Source of the DNA: Marchantia polymorpha subsp. ruderalis
Lineage: Eukaryota; Streptophyta; Marchantiopsida; Marchantiales; Marchantiaceae
Assembly (NCBI GenBank): GCA_037833965.1
Contig: AP031357.1
Span: 268,001 to 332,000, forward strand
Length of the DNA: 64,000 bases
Direction: 5' to 3'
Under the pieces are notes generated by a model that was not told where the DNA came from, made no database searches, and saw nothing but the letters and a program-made list of their open reading frames with translations. The first letter of the stretch is position 1; each line of letters starts with the position of its first letter. Both the position numbers and the translations under genes were made by a program. Shown here piece after piece: positions 37,441 to 55,294 of the stretch.

Positions 37441-40400
37441 ATTGGATGTATATCTTCTACTAAAACAATAACCAGCTTCCAATGTTTCATTCGCTTCCAC
37501 AACAAGCGTGTACGAGCATCCATAAAAAACAAGATTATCAAACATTTTGTCACAAGAATGAAATGACTTCAATGCGCAAATCAAATTGGATATGAGTATC
37601 AAAAAGCTTCGAACTTTAAATCCTATTCTTCACAAGAACTAAATATTCATTCCATCCTACTCTTTGTTGTTTTAGAAATACTTTTAAATCTATCTGGAGT
37701 GATGGTTTGAGATTGATCAAGATGTGTTCAAACATATTGCTTTAATACCAATTTAACACACACACATCGATTCTTGAATACATCATTTGTCATTGTAGAT
37801 TAGATTCAAAAAACAATCAAGACCTTTATAAAGAAAAAATTTTAAATAGTCATCAAGAGCTTTTGCTAGTTCTCTTTTATATTATTATTTTAAACTAACT
37901 TCTAATTTTAACTAAATAATATTGATTTGTTAAAATATTAAATTTTCATTTCTAACATTTAAAAAATATTATATTTATATTTTAGTTTTTGAATAATCAT
38001 ATACAATTAAAGTTTAAAATACTATGGTACTCATCATAACTATATGGTTATTTTATTATTTTTTAAATCATAATTTCCTAAAATTAGGTTTAATTTTGAT
38101 AATTCATGTTAATCTAACCAATTTTTTTTTAATATATCATGTTCAATAAATTTAAATAAGATGATTATTTAAATATCAATTAAAATTGCAAGATTCTAAA
38201 CTTTGATTTTGATTAAAAAAAAGATAGAATTTAAAAAAATTATTTTGCAAAATCCATTGATTATAAGATCATAGTTATTTGGAAATTGCCAAATTTGTCA
38301 TAAATCAATAAATTAGTACATTAGCCAACTTTTATGTATGGCAAATATGTAAATTGTCCACAATCTTAAATTGTTTATAATACATGATGTCCGCAAGTGA
38401 CTGTACGATTAAAGACAATTTGTACTATATTTATTCCAACTAAACAAACAAATATCACCCTCCACACGCGTAGTATCAAAATACACACTAGCAAAAGCCT
38501 TCATCAAACATACATAGTTTGAAATTTTGAGTTTCAAAAGTCACTCATGCTTCATGCAAATCTACAAATATTCACATTGTATCATCTATTCCTTGGAGTA
38601 CGTCTTCTTTTTTATAAACAATTCTTAGCTTCTTTTTTCTTGTTTTGGTGCATCAATGTAATTGTTGCTGAATAACTTTTCAATGCAAGATTAAAATTTA
38701 CAAACGAGGTACTCAAAGCTTGATTAAAGCATATTTACAAATTTGCAAAGAAGAAGTGTGATTAATACATTGCCGAAGCAATTTTACCATATCTTTCAGT
38801 CCGAATAACATGTATGTCTACAGTTAGAATAGATACAATTTTTTGTAAAACAAAACACAACATTCTTTTCAATGCTTAATAAGCTATCAAATGACATCAA
38901 AGTAAACAAAACATATCCTTGAACAAAGTGTACAACAATGTCTTTGACGATTATATTAAAAAATCGTTACGGTAGAAGATGCCCTGATCCTATTCCAAAC
39001 TTCAGATTTGAACTTGCATTTATATCGCGTATCAATGATAATAAATGAATCTAAAATATGCGACTCTGGTTGTGAAATTAACCATGTGGAATGCTACAAG
39101 ACTTTGATCAAAATGTTGATAATTGAGATAAGTGAAAATAAAGCAATTCATCACTTGACAATCGATTTGAAATCAATTATGTTTTAATTCCTGAACTCAA
39201 CAATACATTAACAATGAGTCAAAAACCAAGGTCACGCTTTTTTCAATGATAACCAACGAGTCGTAACAACCTTAGAACATTTAGATTACATTTTGTTCAT
39301 TAAATTATTCGATAGTATAGTTAACGTAGATGACACTGACAATTAACATAAAGTAAAACTATTCGTTGAAATATATAAAAATCACGGCTCAAATTACAAA
39401 ATTGAGTTGGTGTGCATCATATCAAAATTGAATTAAGTAACAATGTTCTTGTTTGATTTGATTAAAAACACAAATCATTATTCCATGTGATCAATCTGTC
39501 ATATTCCACGCACCATTGGAGCATGTTGATAAAAGCTTATACTCCAAGACGAAAAATATTGCACTCATAACTTTCTCAAACATATCGAACAATGACATAC
39601 CGAAGTTATCTCCTATATGTCATACACAAAGAGAAAGACAACATAAATAGAAGCAATACAGCCTAGTGTACATAAAAAATCTAATTCTAACATTACAATA
39701 GGATGTGCTATTGACAATTGATAAATCGAATGCAACAGGAAATATCCAACATGTCATGACTATTCTGTTAAGTTTTTGAAGTCAAACGAATACATCAATT
39801 CGCTAGTATGAAGAATATATCAATTATGATTCATAGCTAATATATACGTCCAACGAATTGTACAAATGCATTGATTAGTTATTGCATCAATTGATGAAAT
39901 GTATAAAAAAGATGCAAATAAAATCAATATTAATATAAAATTTATTATTATGATAAGAAATCAACATGTTTATAAGATACATTCAACTTTTATTCCAAAA
40001 AATTATACTCATTCAATATAATGTTTGTGTTTTAATTTTGAAAATGTACAAATTTATTATTTGTCTTCAAATAAATTATTTCTTTTTCCAATATTCAATT
40101 TTTTAAAAGCTTATTGATGAAATATGAAAAAAATAAAATAAATTTCATTTATTCAAAATAATTTAAGAAATTATTTTCATGATATTTGAAAATATTATTT
40201 TTATTAATTTTATCTGTTTATTAAAAAAAATAAAAATATATAATTACATCAAAATTAATTTATACATTTTTTTAAAATATATATTTAATATCGTTAATAA
40301 TAAAATAAAAAAGTATGTATAAATATGATAATATGATTTTTAAATAAATTCAATAGTAGAAAAGATTATGTATAGATTTATAATATATATTTGTTATTAT

Positions 40401-42540
40401 TAAAATGTGTGTAAGTCAAATGAACTTGAATGTATAGATAAATAAGAATGATCATTTTTGGTAGTTAAATAGTTGGTAGTCAGTCCATGTCAAAATAACT
40501 TTTTAACTATTTATAAATGTTTATATTAATAATCGAGTTAAAAAATTGATTATCTTTTATATTTTTAACCATAAGAGTGTAAATTGAATGAATATTAAAA
40601 CATGATAGATAAAATTATGCATATGAATCCAAAAAATGATACTTTGCTTGGACACTTAGCTAGTTTTTCTTATGAGTGTTGGTTAAAGTATAAATAGATT
40701 GATTTGAATTTACAAATGGTTTAGATTTGAATTGCTGTTCTTCATGTTTATCAACATTAATTTTATAATCACAATACTTTTCAACATGTTTCAATAATAA
40801 AAGCATCTTTAGATGTGTGGAAAAACTTTCATTCAATATTTTTAAAAGATATCATTCTAGCTGTAATTGATGTAAATTGCTAATAATTTTCATTATTAAT
40901 ACACCAATTGAAATGTAAAATATAAAAAGAATCATAATATTAGATGTGTACTAATTTATGTAGAAAAATCTTGTCAAATATAAAATTGTAAGAAATTAGA
41001 AAAAAAACTCAAAACTTTGATAAATGATAAAATTGTGGTACTTCCATAAAAAGAAATATATATGATTATTTAGCTCTTTTAAAATGAGAAAATTTTTGAT
41101 TATATAAATTGAAGTGTGATATATGCTAGAGTACATTATAATTTTTCTAGCGTATAGAAGTTGGATCAATATACTAATCTAAATTGGAACATTTTTCTAT
41201 GTTTTCTTACTAATTTTATTCTATCTTTGATATATTACTCTTTATTGGAACACAATAATGACTAATTCAATTTTGAAATTCTTTTGATAGATAATTTCAA
41301 AAGATAGATTTGATAAATTTAGAAGGTGATCATTTTGATCTATCTAAAAGTTCAATTTAGCTATAGGGATTATTATGAATTATAATTAAAATAATAGATA
41401 CGTAATACGAAATTTGTTGTTATTATTTATTTACAAATTTTTCCATTTTAAATATCATAGAAAAATTTTGAATTGTGATTCAATATAGAAAGATATAGAA
41501 ATTAAATAATTATGTACAGAGTTCAATCCAAATTGAAATCAATCTCATACTCTATACAATTAAATTTGTTCTCTATCATTCAAATCTAAAAGTACAAAGT
41601 TTTTCAAGGTCTTTAATCTCAAAAAAATTTAAATTCACATAGTGTATGATGTTGATTTTTTTCCTGATAATTTGAATTTCCCATTATTATTAATCCTATG
41701 ACATCTATGAAAAAAATAAATTTCCACTTTGCTAAATCGAATTGCAAATATTTAAGATATATATTACTCTTCCCAAAATATTGTGAAATAATACTACAAT
41801 TCTATTTAAAAAATTTGATAATGCTTCAAATATTTTGTGTCAGAGCATTTCTAAATATATACACATTGAAGAAAAAAAAATATTAAATATGGAATTTTAA
41901 TAGTTTCATTCATACAATACAATCTTCAATTTAAATACAGTCTCTTAGATAATTTTTCAAAAATTAAGAATTAATTCAAGTATATTTTGACGCAAATGAG
42001 ATATAGTTAAAGAATGATATGATAGTTGAAAGCTCAAAGGAAGTTTGGTTAGAGTGTTGTTCATAAGTGAGTAAAGTTTTATTTTTGATAGTACGTGAAA
42101 GATTAAGATTTATATATTTGTAATTGAAGAGATAAGGCGTTACATAATGTGGATTAAAATTAACGTTAATGACAAATTGTATTGAATTTGAATAATATGT
42201 TTAGTGAGAAGAGATAGTTTTTGGTTATTGACAGGATAGACATATTAATATAAATAATATTTCTTTCTGGAACAAATATGGTAGTTACTGATCACAATCT
42301 TGAAAAAGTTCCTCAAAAGAGATTCTCCAAGAGGAAGTATTAACAATAAATGATTTACGGAATTACTATTCCAGCATTCTGCGCGCTGATATCGGAGAAG
42401 CACGTGACACGTTACGTGTCTTGAAATCAGTTTACAATAAAAATTCTTCATGGTCACATGACAGCTTGGTTGAAAGCACATATTTTTGAGGGGATATCTA
42501 AAATTCGACTTCATACCATATGAAGTATACCAATCTTTGT
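37441..42540. other. AT-rich gene desert
   Basis: About 5 kb of AT-rich DNA has essentially no open frame above 60 codons except a chance one at 41698-41886. It resembles the desert at 29641-35150. No terminal repeats, arrays or RNA genes were recognised. Confidence 0.5.
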
Positions 42541-43166
42541 CTCCAGGCCCCTAAATGTTTACAGCCTAGGGTATAGTGAGTTCTGGCTAAATATAATGAC
42601 TTGTGAAGTAAATGGTTCTTAGAAACTTAGGAGAACCTTACGTAGAACTTGTGAGTTAAAAGCGTTCAGAGAGAGCCTTTCATGATACTACTATGCGATC
42701 ACACCTATATACTACGGCCATCAATTGCAAAGTCAAATGGAAGTCATTCGAGCATCAAACGCACGGACATTGATATATTGAACTAATGTCCCTGCTTTTT
42801 TCCAGGTGAGACCTCCACACTCTTGTAGATGACAGTGTGGCGCGCGAATTGGTTAGACCAGGTAGCAGGTTACGACTAAGCACTCCCGGCCACTAACATA
42901 TAAAAAGACTCGCCGTAAACCTAATAGCAGCAGTCTTCCTATGTTCCCAAACCTAAGTAGAATCAGTTGTCTGGTGTCCCATACCTTTTCCATCACATTT
43001 ATCAGTAATCACGTTAACGCGGAAAACAATCCTCAAGCGTTCACAGAAAATAGTCGAGTGAAAGTGAAGTATATAAACTATGTATATTGCATACTGTACA
43101 AAGTTCTCACATCACAAACCCTTGTCGAGATTCAAAACACCTGAAGCTCAAGTGACGACTCAGGGT
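42541..43166 (-). other. Downstream flank of the MsrA gene
   Basis: Composition becomes less AT-rich as the MsrA gene is approached. The part nearest 43166 should include the 3' untranslated region of that minus-strand gene. A polyadenylation site could not be fixed. Confidence 0.3.
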
Positions 43167-44388
43167 CTAACCATAACATCTGATTGGGTCGTTACATCCT
43201 TTCCTTGCAGACTGCTTATTCCCGCCTCTACCACCCTTCTCCAGGTACTGTTGGTGATAATCTTCAGCCATGTAAAACGTCTTTGCAGGAAGTACCTCGG
43301 TTGCAATCTTTTTGCCTAATTTTGCTTCCATCTCTTTCAGTGAATCCTTAGCTATTGTCTCCTGCTCTGGTGAATGATAGTATATGCCTGATCGGTACTG
43401 TGTACCTACGTCATTTCCCTGCAGATCCCAACCCCCAGTTTAGTATCAAGTCGAAGAACCACGATAGAGTAACATAGATAGGTGGCTTGCTTATGTTTGA
43501 CAGAATAATATTACGAGAACTTTATAGACTTGGTTATTCAAGAGTTAACAAAAAATACAGAGTGAATTACCTGGCGATTGAATTGCGTGGGATCGTGCTT
43601 CTTCCAAAATACATCCAAAAGTTGCTCATACGAAAGCTCACTGGGATTGTAATCTACAAGTACAGCTTCCACGTGCCCAGTCCTCCCGGTACACACTTGC
43701 TCGTACGTAGGGTTTTCAGTATGACCTTGGGTATACCCTACAGCAGTCTGCGACATGATCACAACACAATATAAACACCAACCCTATCGTCGACCAATAA
43801 TCCTCGCACGGTCAAAACATTTGCAGCAATACACGTACTCGGTCCGCATGATGCTATGTATATTATAAAAGACAAAATCATCACTCCTAAAATGCATCTG
43901 ATCATGGAAAGCTAGCAAAGCCCTAATACCCAGACAAGGACGACACTGATCGAATTGAGATCTAAATCGAACACTCTGATGAGAAGATATCATCCTTCGC
44001 AGTTCAATTGCCTCGATTACTTACCAAGTGTGTCACACATCAGTAACTTAAAACGGAATCTCTTTCATAAAATCAGAGTAATGACATATCATACGATTGC
44101 TATCAGCAAGCACGGATACCTCTCAAACAGATCTCATGTCTCAAACAATGGCACATGACCACAACGCACCTTGATTACACCGGGAATACGTTGGAAAGCC
44201 AGTTCTACACTCCAGAAGCATCCACCACCAAATGTAGCCTGCAGGGCTTGTGACAGGGGAGACATCGCAGAAAGGGTCGTTTCCTCCTCTGCAGAACACC
44301 AAGAAGTGTGTGCGATAGCACAAGTAGACGCAAAGACGAAGGCCACTACCACCACAAACACTTGAAAACGGACTTTGCGTCCTGCCAC
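43167..44388 (-). CDS. MSRA: Peptide methionine-S-sulfoxide reductase (MsrA)
   Basis: Three minus-strand exons join in frame: 44388-44170, 43747-43571 and 43418-43167 (stop TAG at 43169-43167), all with GT-AG introns. The product reads [10 protein letters not shown] (catalytic cysteine), then [50 protein letters not shown] and [18 protein letters not shown]. It ends in [11 protein letters not shown], whose two cysteines regenerate the enzyme with thioredoxin in plant MsrA. The enzyme repairs oxidised methionine. The first in-frame ATG is at 44265, giving a 174-residue protein that is probably cytosolic. The frame stays open 41 codons further, to a GTG at 44388, through a hydrophobic leader ([13 protein letters not shown]) that looks like a signal or transit peptide. 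It then meets a stop with no ATG. An unseen upstream exon may supply the start. Confidence 0.9.
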
Positions 44389-44389
44389 A

Positions 44390-47300
44390 GCTGCAATCCC
44401 GACTTACCAGAACACTAATTACTTCAACAACGTGCACTACTCCGCAAATCGAAGAGCCGAGGAGCTTATAGGTGTAGATCAACGCGACCAAATGTTCGCT
44501 GTCAATCCGTCCTCATTCCAACCATGCCGCTTTTACGCATTCAATCCTGCCGACTCACCTGCGCATAACAGATGGACCCTGTTTAAATGTTACCTTGTTT
44601 AAATTGTGAGTTGAGGAATTTTGGCCTCTTCTAGAACTAACATTTATAGATGAGCAGCTTCAACTGAGACTTCCAGGTGACATGTCCACCGGGGACCGGT
44701 GGATGCTCGCAAAAGATCGTTCTTGTCGTCGCTTTACGTTTCTACTATCGCAAGGTTCGGCGCCAAAGCGAGATACAGGTTAGAATGCTTAAGCAAATTT
44801 ACTTTTGAACTTTGAGCTTTTGATCGTTCATTTCGTTCCTTGAAATCGATGGTCCAACTCCAAGAAGCGTATTCGTGGGCGAGGAGGTGTCCCCTTTCGG
44901 CATTAATCGAAAGGATACAACTCATGGACATTATTAGGGGTCGTATGATCGCATTTCAGTTGGCTTAAAATTTCTCCAATGAAGATGGAGTGGAGCTTAC
45001 CTTCAAAATCGAAAACGCTCTATTTCTGTACCGAAATGCAGAAAAGCTCACAAACTCATCGAATATAATCTAACGAGAAGTCTTGGCACCGGTCCTGCTG
45101 CCAGGAATAAGGCGGGTCGTGTTAAGAGACAGTCACGAAATGGTTTGGATATATTAGTTTAAGCTTGACTGAGATATCATCGCGCGTCGATTGCAGGGCG
45201 ACGCGGCTACTTTCGCGGGCGAGGCACAGCACCGTATACTTTGCGATTGCATGCCACGCACGTCAGCAGTTGAAGTTGCGAATAGAGTAGAGACACGTTT
45301 AGGTGCACTCAACGACTGTTGAAAATCGTTGACTGTCTCCGGACACAGTTTGTTTATTGTACAGAACTCGTTCTTTCAACAGCACCCTTTGTGTCGCGGT
45401 AGGAATCATCCATGACTTGGTTGTCAAGTTTGGTTCAGGGAACTTATATCCGGATTCAATGACAAGATCATTCCGGTGACCAATTAACTGGTCTTCAGTA
45501 GATTGTATGAGGAATGATTATAAACTCGTCTAAGAATCCAACCGCACGTAAATCGCTCAGTTTTAACCATTGTTCATGGACGCGCATGAATTGGCAACAC
45601 CAGATACTTGGCCAGCAATATATGAAGGCAGTACCTTCCAATCCCAGTATGCATTAGGAAAAGCCTTTCCCATAACCAGACAGTGTTGGAAACTGGATGG
45701 CTCTTGAACTTGTTCCTGTAAGAAACGAATCAGGCAGACGAATCTCCAACAATGATGTAGTTGGACGATGTCCTCGTAATGATTGTACTCTAGTGTTAAT
45801 CAGAAAATCAACGAGGACTCCGAAATTCTCATGCGCAGCAGCTTGAGACTACGTTAGCGACGGATGTCCTGTATCGGTCGCTCAATGAGTACATGGAGTC
45901 CAGCACTTGATAGCTTGATAATATGAACATATTGATCACTTGTCACCTAGCGCAAGATTTAGTCTTGAAGCTAGACTTCTTCTTAGTCAAACAAAGCATG
46001 AGGAGGATCGCTGGATGACCCTCGGGCGTGTGGTAAATATCATTCGATGGATTCATTGCTTTGTCCTGACAAGTCCTTTAAGACCCTATTGTTAGCTCAT
46101 GGCGCTGACTGAGTTCATGAAAGAACATGGTGTGACTTCTGTAGGAAAAGATAAAAGCTGCAGAAAAGAAAATGACGAAAAGGGATGGCAAGACCCCGTC
46201 AAGACTTGTATAGGAATGTTCATGATTTTCAAGATTTCCCTCATGATGGTATGCCTCATCTTTAACTCCTGATCATGAGCCCTTCGCTTGGTTGCCATCT
46301 CATTGGGCATTGCAAAATATCAGTTTGAATGTCATCATGATCAACCATTACGCGGTTAAATACGAATAATGAAATCTGCGCGGCGTGAAGACGGTAGTGA
46401 ATTTGACAAGCACAGACAACATGATATCATTCGAACGTCATTCTTTCGATATAAGAAACAAATACATTTTAAATGAGTGAGAAACCTATAAAAGTATTTA
46501 CAAGATGAATTCACACCCTCAAAAAAATTCATGGAGCGATTTTATCAATTTTTTTCTCTTCACCACATCAACTATCTATGAAGTAATTATATCTGAAGAT
46601 TTTTTTGATAGTTTCTCACCCTAGTCACATCTGTTATCATTCCTATTTTTGATTACAAATGTGTCCGTCCTCTAGTTATGTGAGAGGGTTTTGGATGGAA
46701 GATAAGATATAACCTACTATGTTAACAGAAAAAGCTTGATACAAACACTATGACATATAAAGCTTGGTTGTAACATGCTTTGAGTTATTTTTTAAATGTC
46801 ATTTTTTCATCCTCTAATTTTTGTAGAATGGTAAAATTTCGCATTGGATCGATACATCCATATTCATTATATATCTGAATGTGCCATTATTTTTTACATC
46901 GTATGGATGACAAGATGTTCATTTGAATGAAAAAATTTCTTACATGATTTGGTAATTGTTAAGGTGAAAAGCTGGATATAAGCCTTGCTTCTAAGGATAG
47001 TACTGTACTTTCAGGAATTTCTCATAGCAGAAGCCACCATTTGGCTGAGGGAGAAGGTACGCAGCACTTGACCACAGTAAGCAATTGTAGAAAGAAGTGT
47101 GGAGTTTCCGAAAGACCGATAGGCCGGAAATGGCTTTAAAAAGTTCTACATTAAAGTGGTATACATAGCAAGTAAAGATAAATTAAATCCAGATATTCTC
47201 TAACTACGTTTGGGAGACCCAATTAATAATGTACACATTTTGATCACAAGTCTGCCCACATGACATTGTCTTGAAAGTCATGGTTGCCTGCACTCAAAGA

Positions 47301-50300
47301 TAATCGGAACTGGATTGGTAGCAATGTACAAAAGTTGTCAAGTATATGTAGAGAGATCACGTATTTTGTTATTTTATCCTTGAACTTCGTGAAATATTGG
47401 ACAAGAGTCTACTCACTAGGCTACATTAGATAGTCATCTCTTGAGTATATACTATAAAATATTCCAAGCAACATACAATCATTATTTTAATGAGACAACA
47501 CCTTGAGCTGTCCGTTTCAATGATGATTTGTTATATACATATGGTTTAACCTAGATGTTTAACATATTTTAGTTGGAAGAGAATAAGTTTCTCAACGTGA
47601 TGTTATTATTGGATCTAGCCATATCTTGAACTTAACTTTCACCATTCTATTACTTGATGGTATCCCTCTGTACATTTTGTTCTCACCGGGGAATGATGTA
47701 TTGTAGGGTTCAGGGTTTAGTTTAGATTATTTCCTCTTACTCCATGGAATTTATTCATTCTCTTTTATTTCAAGACTTCGATAAAGGGATTCCAAGTAAT
47801 ACAGGAAGTAAGATGGAAGACCCCATCGACCCGTCACAAGGAATACAACCAAGTGAAGGCCAATGCTCTTTGAGCTCAAACCACGAAATCTTATATCTCG
47901 CCCAATTTCTCATACCTTGCCTTGGAACCCACTCCACACGTACCTGCTGTATCATGTTTGAGATATTTTCATCGTTTGTCCGTACACTGTGTGACTGTGA
48001 ATGGACTCTGAATGACGTACATTTCCAGCCTTACTAGAAATGTACAGAAATGGGAAACAAACAGACTCTTTAATCTTGAAACAAACCATCTTGTCTATGA
48101 TTTGGCTAATTCATATCTAATTGCTCTAAAGACATAGCACTGAAGAGGACCGTTGCGTGTGGATGACTCTGGCGGTAATTGGATTTTTCCACAAATATAA
48201 GTATACACGGATGAGGTGAGCATGTTGAAAAAAGTGGTGGGGTTCCTTTATTAGAGCTTAAAATGCCCATTACCTGGGATACACTCGGGGCCATATGTAC
48301 CTTTTGTATAGGATGGGGCCTTCCGATCGTTTCTGCTATATTAATGGTTTCATTTTCCTAACATGGCAACATGAAGTAATTTTTTTGGAACATTCCCGTC
48401 AAATTAACTTGGATATCGGTGAATTCTTTGAATGAATTTTTGCCATCCAGATCTTGTCTCATGCTCCTCTGTTACTAAGAAAAATTATTCTTCATCCATA
48501 CCTTATAAATGACAAAATTTAATCGCGAACGGGAACCTCCAACAAGCCGAACGGGGAAGAACCCTAGCGGGTAACCTCGACTGTTGGGTCCTATGGTCAT
48601 AACCTAGACTAAGCTTGTCATCGTAGACTTTTAGACATCCGGTGGAAGCAATGCAATGCTGCAACAAAAGATACGTTGCAAGGTTGCGCTTCCAGAGGTC
48701 ATTGAAACCACAGTCTTATCCATGCACAAAAGAAATTCAATCTCATTACAAAATACTGTCATTATTGAGTTTCAGAAAATTGTCCGGAGACGTGATCATT
48801 CAAGCATTCCCCTCAACAGGTGCAGGCCAGCCGAGGAGAATCATTCTCGAAATGAGGACCTGCGGCTGGTGGTATGTCCGTCAGGCTTGGAGGTGGCTGA
48901 CTGCCCAGAATTGAAGAAATTTAGTAAATCAACGGCTGTCAAGGGAGAATTCCTTACCACGCAGGAAGTGTTTGGCGCTGAAGGATGGAGCACAACAAAA
49001 GATACAAAGAGATAGGGCAACACTTCGTTAGCACATTTTTCGTTCTAGAGAATTGCTCACATTCCCAATGACTACAGCGTTCTATCTTCAGAAATGTACC
49101 GTAAGAGGACAATGACCGAGGTGAAAGACACTGACTAATTGTAAGCATCTGGAAAGATTCGCATTTTGGGTTGTCAATCTAGGAAGAACAAAATCGGTCG
49201 AAGGCGAAGAGGAAATAACATCTAAAACATCTTAGAGTACTTAAGCGCATATACCTGACAAGAAAAATTCCTTCTAGACTCATTACAACCACTCTATTGT
49301 CCCCTGTCTAAAGGGAACCATCGCCGCTAATCACATCACACCAGGTCTGGCCTGAGTCGGGCCCAGCCTTCAGACTCGGCGTAGGACTTGGTCGCAGCCT
49401 TACAACTGGGTCGAAGCACTTGGAGAGCCTGTCAGCTCAGTTTATATGGGATCCAGACATGTAACATGGACATATTGCACGCGGACTGTACGCAAGAAGT
49501 GTTCAGATATTGACCTGAACATCGTTCTCAACGTTTCACTACCGTAACAAGTGTGTGTCAATGATAGATTTGAATAATATCGACAGTGATGGAGATGCTT
49601 CTGCTTCATATCCAGCAGTAGTGCGTGAACCTTCTAGAACCTTTTCTGTACTAACATCGTTTCATTTGAACTCATACAAAAGTCAGAGGTCAGTGCATTA
49701 AGCAATTTGGCTTTCGTTTCGGTTCCGTCAGATTCTCTCCGTTGACGCTCAGTCTGAAAAGCAAGCCATCTATTTTCCTTGAAACAATGACGTGATCAAA
49801 AGTACCATCGAAAGTAGCTATTCCAATAAATGGTGGGGCCCACTATTAGGACTGAGAGAAAATTATCAAGTTGATTATAAGTGAGTTCCTCCAAATTAAT
49901 GAGGCGGGCATTTATGTCCAAGAATGAAGAAAACCTGAGCTGTCATTCTCGATAAGCTGGCAGTTGAATGCATCAGGTGCATTTAGAACTGATGTCTACG
50001 AACATGCTTAATAACTAATTGGGAGGAACTATTTCCCTCGATACTGAGACAGAAAAATTGCATCAATACCTTAGAGATGCTCAGGTCACAGCGTACCCTG
50101 ACTTTCTCAGATATCTTGCGAAACTAAAATTTACCACCCTCGACCACCACAGGTAAGCGAAGAACTCCAAGTCGAACAGGTTTGTTTGGTGGTCACAAGG
50201 GAATATCCCGAGACAAGTGACAACTTCGCAAAACAACGATACTTGAAAATGTCACTGATTGGCAGGACAATACGTGCGGTGGCACTCGTTGATATCGTAC

Positions 50301-52233
50301 AGTGGCTTCGCCCGTTCTCTGACGGTTTACCTGTGGTAGCTCGTGTAAGTCCTCGTAATTGTCCAGGTTGGTTGACGGTACGTAACGGAAAAGCGATTCC
50401 CCTTCAAGAGGTTGTAATGTAAGTAACAGTGAAACTCCACCGAGGAGTTTGAGGTTCTGAGGCGTTGCTGTCGACCACTGGACTCTGCCTTCAGTGCAGC
50501 ATGTATCAAGTTCGAGATAGAGAGTATGACCGAGAATGCAGAACCGCGAGGCAGCTTCACCCACAGAGCCCCCCGGATGTTGCTGGTGAATAAAACTCTC
50601 GCAGATTGTAAAAGCATCAAAAAACAGTTTGGAGCTGACACAAGGTTTTCGAAACTTTCCTCATCGCTCAAGCTGCTGCATTGTCCAATGAGTTTTCCTT
50701 CTCTTAACAAGGTGTTCTTACTAGGACGTAGTCTGTTCCAGCACTTATCCTCTCAGACTTGAGGATCAGAGTGCTTCATACTGCAGCTGTAACGGCAGCT
50801 GAGCTGGATTCGCTGGGGAATCGGTCCATCTCACTTTCGCCCAACCGTGCCTCGTCGGAAGTAAACAATACGTCTTTACGGCGTTTTATCGGAGTATGAC
50901 CTCGCAGATCTATGGCTATCTCGATGTGAACGCATTTTACAGTTCGTACGTCTGTGCCTGCCTCGTACTTCGCATCTTCCAAACTACCAGGAGATAACGG
51001 GAGATACGAATAAAGGCCCACAATAGGAGTTTGACAGACTACGGTACTTAAAGACTCTCCAGTCAACCGCACCTGTGTCAACTGTACTTGGGTGTTCAAA
51101 CAGCAGCAGCAGCAGCAGCCAGCTTAGACAATTTAACCAAGAGGTTGTGTGAAGGTTTTGAGACATTCCTCAAATATAGTGGCACAGTGAGCTCCACCCT
51201 GCAAAGCCAAAATTATTAGAAAGGATCACTACGAGACTTCTAATGACATGTACAGCTGCATGCACTCGTCTGTCAATGCTTTTGTGCCCGCATGACAAAA
51301 TTTTTCACCAAGAGAAGGACAAGATGTTGAGAGACAATCAGCAAATCCTTGGCGGGGATCACTGATCTTGAAAACATATTATCAAACGTCTGAGCCAATA
51401 AGAAGAACATGCTAGCCAGAACAACTCAGCTACGGGGAAGAACGGTCACAGTTCGGGAGATAGGGTAAAGAAAGTCAAAATGAACTCCACTAAAGTTGTC
51501 CACATTTGAACCAGATAGGCTCCCATCTTCACCTACGAAGAGCTGAAGAATCTAGTATGTCCAATACACCAGTAGAGTAAATTGAACCACACAAAAACGA
51601 CCATGCGAACTCCACTGACGGAGCCTAATGATGACTTGATGGGCATCCTACATGACGCGCGAAGCACATACTGTATACAGGAAGCCATCATTTCAGCAAG
51701 TTATAAATCAACAGAGATGTAGCGAACACTGGGAGCATATGAGACCTTCAGCATCTCCTCCACTTGACATTTCTTCAACAAAACCCCCACGCAGGTTTAC
51801 TTAAACAACAAAAACTTTTGAATGAAATTATCTGAGTCTTCAAATAATTAGGAACTAGTATTAAATGGCATATTGGAACGTTGTCCTTCAATCAGGTCAA
51901 CAGAAATAGATTAAATGAGGGAATTTACAAATGACGGCCAGATATCATGCAAGAAATGTGCCCTTGGGGAAACAATTTCAGGCAGTAGGGGCTAGGCTCG
52001 TAGCACACCATTACGGCAAGAGCCAACATAAAGGATAGACTACCAGCCCAGCGGATGATTAGATGTGAAGAATAAAGATTTCTAGAGCACAAAGAGACAG
52101 ATTTACTCCTCAATTTACCAGTTCCTAGTTCCAAAATTAAAAGTTAAAGTTTTCCTACTTTGTAAGGCGTACCAAGTTCCCTTGGTCTGACATACCTTTC
52201 CAAAAAAGGCAATACTGCCCTCCTAATAAGTGT
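44390..52233. other. Intergenic region between MsrA and bZIP genes
   Basis: The left end should hold the MsrA promoter and the right end the bZIP 3' untranslated region. Medium-length frames (for example 48656-49015 plus, 50710-50327 minus, 51099-50776 minus) show no recognisable domain, and I cannot join them into a gene. The zone 46,440-47,700 is AT-rich. Unannotated non-coding transcripts remain possible. Confidence 0.35.
51101..51118. repeat. CAG microsatellite, six units
   Basis: Six perfect CAG triplets lie in non-coding DNA downstream of the bZIP gene. Confidence 0.95.

Positions 52234-55294
<3,061 letters not shown>

Noticed and set aside
43941..44491. Minus-strand ORF from 44491 overlapping MsrA exon 1
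   Set aside because: It runs in a different frame from the conserved MsrA residues, starts at TTG, and ends up reading the catalytic region out of frame.
48642..49015. Overlapping plus-strand ORFs of 90 and 119 codons
   Set aside because: Two frames over the same DNA, no motif, and no splice or neighbour support.
50193..51166. Group of minus-strand ORFs downstream of the bZIP gene
   Set aside because: I could not join them with consistent splice phases and saw no domain. They are treated as non-coding for now.
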